Source of the DNA: Monocercomonoides exilis
Lineage: Eukaryota; Preaxostyla; Oxymonadida; Polymastigidae
Length of the DNA stretch: 64,000 nucleotides
Direction of reading: 5' to 3'
Assembly: GCA_001643675.2 (NCBI GenBank)
Contig: LSRY02000011.1
Coordinates: 558,001 to 622,000, forward strand
Shown here: piece after piece, positions 58,200 to 64,000 of the stretch
Numbering within the stretch: the first letter of the stretch is position 1
Layout of the letters: each line of letters begins with the position of its first letter
The notes under the pieces: model-generated
Database searches by the model: none
The model's input: only the letters and a program-made list of their open reading frames with translations
What the model was told of the DNA's origin: nothing
Translations under genes and position numbers: made by a program

Positions 58200-58917
58200 A
58201 GGCTACTGGCTGATCTTTGGGAATACTTTGTTTTGCTTTGTGATGATTTCAGTTCAACAAATTTACGATTTATCATCGTGACTTGCATTCTGAAAGCCTC
58301 ATTGATCAAAGAAGATAACAAGGAAGCTCAAAAAGAAGTGGAAATGGCTTCATTGTGTTCAAGTTGCATTGATAACGAAACTGTGTGAGTATTTCAAGTT
58401 CCTTTTTGATATTATTGGTTGTTTATCTCTTTTTTTTTGAAAGGAAAATGAACAAAAACCGTATCTGTATGAAATCAAAGGAATTATTAGATATCAAGTG
58501 ATGTACAACTTTACTCATCTTGCCTATCAGTCTGCCTTGAAGTTATTGACAAAATGGTGCAATAACGTTGAAAAGTTGAAAGAAACTGTCGTTTATTGGA
58601 AACATCCAGGGAGAGAAGCAGCCAGAAAACAGGAAGAGTCGATAAAATGTGTTCAATGGAAGAGAAAAAAGGAAGAAAAAGGAAGAATAGAAGTTTTAAT
58701 AATTAGGAGATGACTTGATGAAATTTTGAAGTTCTTTACTGTGTGCAAATTGAGAAATAAAGAATATATTGGACTCATAGTGAAAATTCTTCAGCTGTTT
58801 AAAAGCTGCAACAGAAAACAACGGGAGAATGAGCAAAAGATGTATTCGCATAACGAAAAACGGAGCTTCCAACGGGGGAAGCGAAAACTGAAGATTTGCA
58901 AACAGTCAGAGCGATAG
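58200..58917 (+). pseudogene. Decayed copy of a protist repeat-family protein, carried inside the hAT-like element
   Basis: A continuous frame reads LLADLWEYFVLLCDDFSSTN, NLRFIIVTCILKASLIKED, then a 61-bp in-phase intron (58383-58443, donor GTGTGA), then YNFTHLAYQSALKLLTKWC, GREAARKQEESIKCVQWKRK and EVLIIRR. It is broken by a single TGA (58711-58713), after which the same frame continues for 67 codons (LDEILKFFTVCKLRNKEYIG) to a TAG. The TGA sits where a Trp would be natural. Upstream, coding-like sequence (about 58060-58200) is in other frames with further stops. I recall this LAYQSA...REAARELEE...CVNWKRK pattern from a large family of uncharacterised oxymonad proteins; that is memory, not a search. 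Its function is unknown. Confidence 0.6.
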
Positions 58918-59462
58918 ATGTTGTTTTTTACTATTCATCAACTCATTTAAAATGATATATGGACACTCGAATTTTCACTGTTTTTTGTTGATTGAAAGAA
59001 CATAAGAACTGTTTATTCTGCGAAAAAGAAAGCGCAAAAAAATGATCATTTTTATGAAGAAAGAAGAAAAGGAAATGAAGATGTCCAAAAATTTTCTTGA
59101 AATATTGGATTTTCACAACACAAAGAATTTCCTGCACTTATCGTTGAGTTTATTTTTATTCTTTAGTGATATTTTGAGGAAATGAAATGTTTGAATTTTC
59201 CAACGATAATATTCTATTATTTTCTATTTTTCTTATTTCACAAATAGAAAACAATTGCTTTTGGCTTTGATAAAGTGATTATATTTATTTATTATTATTA
59301 TTATTTAAAATGAAGAGAAACTTCAACAAAAAAATCATAAATAAAAAATAGAAATGTCTTGCATTTATGACTTGACCTTTCTTCTTTTTCTTCACTCCTC
59401 CTCAAACTTCTTTCACACTTTTTTATTGGAGAGTAACAAATTCTGAGTTCCTTATTCTATTA

Positions 59463-59640
59463 TTCATCTTCTTCGCTTTCATAATCTCCGTTCTTTTCCT
59501 CAGTTTTTTCTGGATTTTTCTCGGTTTTCTTTAATATTTTTATTTTCAAAAAACATAAGGATGAAACGAAACAGTGAAGAAAACCGGATTAAGCATAATA
59601 ATTACAACGGGATAAAGAAGATGCACTTCCATTTCAATCA
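59463..59640 (-). other. Possible remnant exon pair with an acidic C-terminus
   Basis: On the minus strand, the frame ending at 59463 reads KKTEKNPEKTEEKNGDYESE then EDE and stop. It is preceded by an acceptor-like TATTAAAG, and further upstream a hydrophobic MEVHLLYPVVIIMLNPVFF. It resembles the end of a membrane protein with an acidic tail, but there is no convincing start, and it lies within the hAT-like element. Confidence 0.25.
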
Positions 59641-60642
59641 GCCGACGCTCAGAATGCAGAAAAGAAAATATATTGATCTGATTTGTAGATAATTAATTCA
59701 CAATCACAGTTGAAATATAATAAATAATCATTCACAAAGCACACATTTACAAGACTTTTCAGTTCAAGCAATTATGAGAAATCAACATCACATGCAGAAA
59801 TAATGTGGATTTTAACTTGTCTACACTTTGCACGAGGGATTCCACTCCATTGGGGGAAAATGTTCATATTACCTCCAACTCAGTCTGTGCATTTTCCACA
59901 TATATATCTTATGCCAATATTTCTATTTTAATTGGGAATAGAATGGATGGTTTCATTCCTTTTTGTTTGTTGATTTTCATCAAAAGCAGAATTGGATGTC
60001 GAAAACGATTCATTTAATAGTTATAAAAAGACATGGCTTGATGTGAAACTTTCTTTCAATGATAATTGCTCACTTCAAATCGAATAAGATAGAAAAATGA
60101 AATAATCAAAAAAAATTGTTGAAAATAATGAAAAACTTGTTCCCAATTCAGTTTCATATTGAACATTATTTGAATAAAGTTATTGTTGATCCGGTGCTTC
60201 ATCTTTTGAGTTTTAAAGTGATACGTTTACGAGAAAATAGAGATTCAACTTTTTACAATTGATTTATAATGGGCAAAAGTCACTCTGAAAAGCTATGAAT
60301 CAGATTCCAGCTTCATTCATCCGATGTTGAAGTTTTGAAAGTTCTTTTGCATTTTCAAATAATCTGACTTCACCTGACGTCAGCGCCTTGAGACGTCAGT
60401 GACGAGTGAAAATTCCGATTGCCGCTATCACGTCAGTCAAAAATGTGTTATGGTTATTTTGATTTGAAGAATTAGATAATAATTTCTCACAAAAATTGAA
60501 AAATACAGTTTTTTCAAGAAAAATATAAAATATAATGTTGAAACTTTTATTTTTTTTTTTTTTTTTGTGACGTGGAAAAATCTGTCACGTCCGTCAAAAA
60601 TAGAAAATGTCACGTCAGAAGTCACTACGTCACCCAGGGCTA

Positions 60643-60965
60643 ATATATGTGCATTCAAATTTGAGTGTCAATAAATTAAGAAAATAATAAATTGTGTTTC
60701 ACTTTTCATTATTCTTCCGATAAAATTAATTTTTCTTTTGTCAAAAAAAAGATTGAACATAGCATTTCTTCATTTTTAAAAAGAAAGATAAAGACATTAT
60801 AAAAATTGCAGTTTCCATCAAATCAGTTTTTTGTATTCACATCAGCGATTATTTTTCAAATTATCATTTTTCAATCCAAAACTTCAGAACAAAGATTTGT
60901 TTTGGAAAAATAAATTTATTGGTGAACGTTGAAAACAAAAAATAACATTTGAAGATTATAAAGAA
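60643..60965. other. Short AT-rich spacer
   Basis: About 320 bp between the right target duplication of the hAT-like element and the dispersed repeat. Nothing is seen beyond the 8-bp duplication at its left edge. Confidence 0.4.
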
Positions 60966-61234
60966 ATGGGGGAAAATACGGACTTTCAAGCTTTTTATGC
61001 ACAAAGCATGGAAAAATTGATTCACTCACAACTTTGTTTCTTTTTCTCAGATTTTAAAATAAATTTGATTATCGAAACTGTAAACAAACATCATTGATGT
61101 TATAACAAAATGTTCAGTGACCACAAACGAGTTTCAAAAAATAAACCCATTTTTTTCAATTTTTTGATCACAAAAAGATCATCATTGATGCATAATTTTT
61201 CTATGAAAATGCCTGAAGTCAAATATTTTGTTCC
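60966..61234 (+). repeat. Dispersed repeat, copy 2
   Basis: Second copy of the repeat at 21142-21414, same orientation, starting ATGGGGGAAAATACGGACTT. It passes directly into the tandem-repeat and palindrome region. Confidence 0.75.
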
Positions 61235-61377
61235 AAATGCTTTTCTTTCTAACGTAAACCAGTGAATAATAAAATGCATAAAGCGTTTTAATTAAAAATA
61301 ATTTTGAAAAAGACAAAAAATCATTTAAAAAAAAAACAAAAATGAAAAAATCGATGTTTACAAAATAATCACTCAAT

Positions 61378-62300
61378 ATATGGGTGATTATTTATGAAAT
61401 CAAATTTTCTTTATCAAAAATTTCGGTTCCAAAAATTCACTTGAATATTAACAAATGAATTCTGAAAAATGAAAAGGCTTATCAGAGACATCCACTGCCT
61501 TTTAAAAGCTTGACATTTGTTTTTGAAACAAACGTGTAGTGTTTTGCATCTAAATACAAAATATCTTCCCTTCGACAAACAAACTTTGAAAAACATACAC
61601 ACCGAAAATAATAAAATTTCAAAAATTATCACCTATATGGGTGATAATTTTTGATATCACATTTTTTCTTTCAAAATTTTCGAATAGAAAATTTTTATAG
61701 AATTCAAACATAAGAACACTGAAAAATGAATATACATATTAAAGATATCTTCATCTTTATTTCAGCGTGAAAATATATTTTTGAAAAAAGATATTTTGAA
61801 TTTTTCATATGAATTCAAAATCTCTTCTCAAAGACAAACAACCAAAGAAAAGTTAACACTCCGAAAAAAAGTTATGATTTCAAAAATAATAACCCATATA
61901 TTAAAATTAAAAATTATGAAAAAGAAATATGAACACCAAAAATATTTTGTGGGTTATTTTCCTTCTTTTATTATTTTTCACTATTGAAAATTAAGAAAAA
62001 TATAGCTGATGAATTTTTTTTCAATTGGGTTGACTCAAAAGAATTGATAATATTTCATAACAATTTTTGAAAAATTTCACAATCAAAGAAACATGTTTCG
62101 TTTGTATTTTTTTGTTTTCAAAAAAATATTTAATTCGAGGGGTTATTATTGAAATAGAATTTAAACTTTAAAATTTTCAAATTGAAAATTTGTTTTGAAT
62201 ATTTGCAAATGAACACTGTAAAGTGACAACACTAACAAAAGACATTTCTGTTTATCTTTCATACAAATATTCGGCTTCTGTGGTAGTTATGATGGAGATA
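61378..62300 (+). repeat. Diverged tandem units of about 253 bp
   Basis: Units starting near 61379, 61633 and 62140 share a GGGTGATTATT / GGGGTTATTATT start, an ACACTGAAAAATGA-like middle and, for the first two, an end rich in ACAAACAAACTTTGAAAA-like DNA. Spacing is about 253 bp, then about 2 x 253 bp. The first two boundaries form small palindromes around CACCYATATGGGTGAT. The units are well diverged and non-coding. Confidence 0.55.
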
Positions 62301-63002
62301 ACATATGAAAAAAGAATATTTGACTTATATGAGTAATTTTTATTGAAAAGCCACTTATGTTTAATTTTCAAAATTAATATAAATATCATATTTAATTCAA
62401 ATTTCTTTTTAACGCTCATGAAAATTGCATGAAATAGTTATCAAAACATCATTATGCAGTAATTCCCATTTCATGCAATTTTCATGAGCGTTAAAAAGAA
62501 ATTTGAATTAAATATGATATTTATATTAATTTTGAAAATTAAACATAAGTGGCTTTTCAATAAAAATTACTCATATAAGTCAAATATTCTTTTTTCATAT
62601 GTTATCTCCATCATAACTACCACAGAAGCCGAATATTTGTATGAAAGATAAACAGAAATGTCTTTTGTTAGTGTTGTCACTTTACAGTGTTCATTTGCAA
62701 ATATTCAAAACAAATTTTCAATTTGAAAATTTTAAAGTTTAAATTCTATTTCAATAATAACCCCTCGAATTAAATATTTTTTTGAAAACAAAAAAATACA
62801 AACGAAACATGTTTCTTTGATTGTGAAATTTTTCAAAAATTGTTATGAAATATTATCAATTCTTTTGAGTCAACCCAATTGAAAAAAAATTCATCAGCTA
62901 TATTTTTCTTAATTTTCAATAGTGAAAAATAATAAAAGAAGGAAAATAACCCACAAAATATTTTTGGTGTTCATATTTCTTTTTCATTATTTTTAATTTT
63001 TA
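61902..63002. repeat. 1.1-kb near-perfect palindrome
   Basis: Left arm about 61902-62436 and right arm about 62468-63002 are reverse complements with very few differences, separated by about 31 bp. The innermost arm sequence is ATTTCATGCAATTTTCATGA and its complement. One arm includes the last of the 253-bp tandem units, so the palindrome arose after that array. No ORF of note. Confidence 0.9.
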
Positions 63003-63732
63003 TTGATGTGCTTTCTATTTTAAACACAGCAATAAATGTTTTTTTTAATTTTCAAACAAAAAAAAAACTGTCAAAAAAAAAAAAAAATGAATATTTAAAA
63101 CAAAAATTATACCGAATGCCAAAACATGAAAAAATTTCTATTGCTTCTTTCTTTCATAAAAAGTTTTGTGATGAATTGAGATATTCAACTTGAAAACAAT
63201 ATTTCTGAAAATGATGTATTTGATATGTTTATAAAGAAATACATGATGAGAAAATTTGTAAAAGAAGTCACAAATTCAGACAATTATAATTTGTTGTTCA
63301 TTTATACCCGATGCAAAGTTAATCTTTGGTGTTAAAGTAATTAGTTATTTTCTGCAAAATGAAATTGAAGTTTCAACAGTGAAATATTTGATAAAGCCAT
63401 AAATAAAACTTTTGGCAAACTCTCATGTACAATGAAATGAAAGAAGAAAAAATATTTTAAAATTGGAGGATCGTTCAAGAAGAAGAAAGAAACACAACGA
63501 AAAAAGACAGGAATACGTAAACATCAGTAAATTACAGAATATTTGCTGAGCAAAGCATGCTGTTAAAAAAAATTCAATCAATTTTTCATTCTCTTTAAAA
63601 AATTTACCAAAAATATAATTATGTCACTCCATGCTTCGCATTTTGTAAATCCGTCCTTTTCTATCTCTTTCTCTTTTCCGTAAAACTGATATTAAAAATA
63701 AAAAAAATAAACTAAACTAAACTTCGTCCATG
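63003..63732. other. AT-rich spacer
   Basis: About 730 bp between the palindrome and the 3' end of the partial MRH-like paralogue. No coding or structured feature is visible. Confidence 0.5.
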
Positions 63733-64000
63733 CTACACAGAACTTTTACTGTCAATATCTGAATATCCAGCCTTTGACTTAAAGCAAGGCGAGAAAATAA
63801 ACTTTATTCCATCGACAACCAATCCTGGAAGCATTTTCCAAAATCCAACAAATGGTATAATCTCAATTCCTTCTTTCTTAAGAGCGAATTTCTAAGAAAT
63901 AACAAACAAAACAATTATTAAAAAATGAAATATATATATGCCTTGAAATAAATTGATTATAAAACAAACCCATATTGGAATTCCAGCTGCAAAATAAAGG
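63733..64000 (-). CDS. Paralogue of the MRH/Atg27-like membrane protein, 5' part outside the window
   Basis: The last two exons are visible: complement(join(63733..63891, 63970..>64000)), separated by a 78-bp intron with donor GTTTGT. The reading is LYFAAGIPIW, intron, KFALKKEGIEIIPFVGFWKM, LPGLVVDGIKFIFSPCFKSK, AGYSDIDSKSSV, stop. It aligns with the end of the 56328-57311 gene (FAIGIPIW, intron at the identical site, KFGLKKTGIEIIPFVNFWRM, PGLVIGGVKFLLSPC). Shared intron position and orientation show tandem duplication, later separated by about 6.4 kb of mobile and repetitive DNA. The cytosolic tail is a little longer and ends differently (DIDSKSSV versus DFEK), so sorting may differ. Confidence 0.85.

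Larger units (their letters stand above)
57415..60642. mobile_element. hAT-like element, non-autonomous, with exact 8-bp target duplication
   Basis: A 3,228-bp element begins TAGCCCTGGGTGACGT and ends ACGTCACCCAGGGCTA, with a 16-bp perfect TIR and weaker similarity beyond. It is flanked on both sides by ATATATGT (57407-57414 and 60643-60650). An 8-bp duplication and short TIR indicate the hAT superfamily. Both ends are loaded with TGACGT/ACGTCA motifs, especially 60370-60635, as expected for subterminal transposase sites. Both subterminal regions also have an A or T run of about 18-23. No transposase is visible; the interior holds a decayed host-like gene (58200-58917) and a possible exon near 59463. 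The identical duplication suggests fairly recent insertion. Confidence 0.87.

Noticed and set aside
59805-60017. 70-codon plus-strand ORF inside the hAT-like element
   Set aside because: No similarity to anything recognised, hydrophobic AT-rich composition, and no supporting neighbours.
1-64000. Alternative genetic code (TAA/TAG as Gln, known in one oxymonad)
   Set aside because: CSN4 and the coiled-coil gene end on TAG, the MRH-like gene, CDC25 and the transposase end on TAA, and USP ends on TGA at sensible C-termini, with no in-frame stops at conserved Gln positions.
1-64000. CRISPR arrays, tRNA or rRNA genes, bacterial-type operons
   Set aside because: None seen; the only regular arrays are microsatellites, tandem units and inverted repeats in a eukaryotic context. 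A tRNA scan was not possible by eye over all AT-rich spacers.

Overview
The window is a eukaryotic, protist-type nuclear segment. Compact genes carry short spliceosomal introns: about 29 were placed by hand, 47 to 321 bp, mostly GTATGA- or GTTTGN-type donors with YAG or AAG acceptors. They sit in very AT-rich spacers full of inverted repeats and DNA transposons. Reading frames end on TAA, TAG and TGA at sensible C-termini, so the standard code fits. Extreme Ser, Asp, Glu and Lys homopolymer runs, a large Pmp-like parallel beta-helix surface protein, and a decayed copy of what I recall as an oxymonad repeat protein family suggest a metamonad, possibly an oxymonad such as Monocercomonoides. That taxonomic call is inference from recall, not from any search.

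Layout. 1-9949: two unrecognised low-complexity proteins on the + strand, the first cut by the window edge. 11751-13571: a membrane-anchored peptide:N-glycanase on the - strand. 13957-21936: transposon territory. A 6.1-kb pogo/Tc1-type element (45-bp TIRs, TA duplication, DD35D transposase, surface-protein gene fragments as cargo) is inserted in one arm of a foldback element, and a MITE with related termini lies 0.5 kb further on. 22615-32039: a 3,097-residue ubiquitin-specific protease. 33721-36673: a CDC25 phosphatase in six exons with a very long Ser-rich C-terminal tail. 37985-44468: a 2.1-kilo-residue beta-helix surface protein with a C-terminal membrane anchor. 45335-47268: a Ser-rich basic protein and a seven-pass membrane protein. 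47498-52322: a nine-exon coiled-coil protein, including one GC-AG intron. 53060-54973: COP9 signalosome subunit 4 in six exons. 56328-57311: a type I membrane protein of the MRH/Atg27/M6P-receptor kind in five exons, with a paralogue running off the right edge (63733 to beyond 64000). Between the two paralogues lie a 3.2-kb hAT-like element with an exact 8-bp duplication, a dispersed repeat, diverged 253-bp tandem units and a 1.1-kb near-perfect palindrome.

The functional set is ordinary cell housekeeping (protein quality control, ubiquitin and NEDD8 turnover, cell-cycle control, endomembrane sorting) next to surface-protein genes and mobile DNA. No operon-like logic is expected. The most striking part is the nested transposon block that carries pieces of the same surface-protein family as the intact gene 18 kb away.
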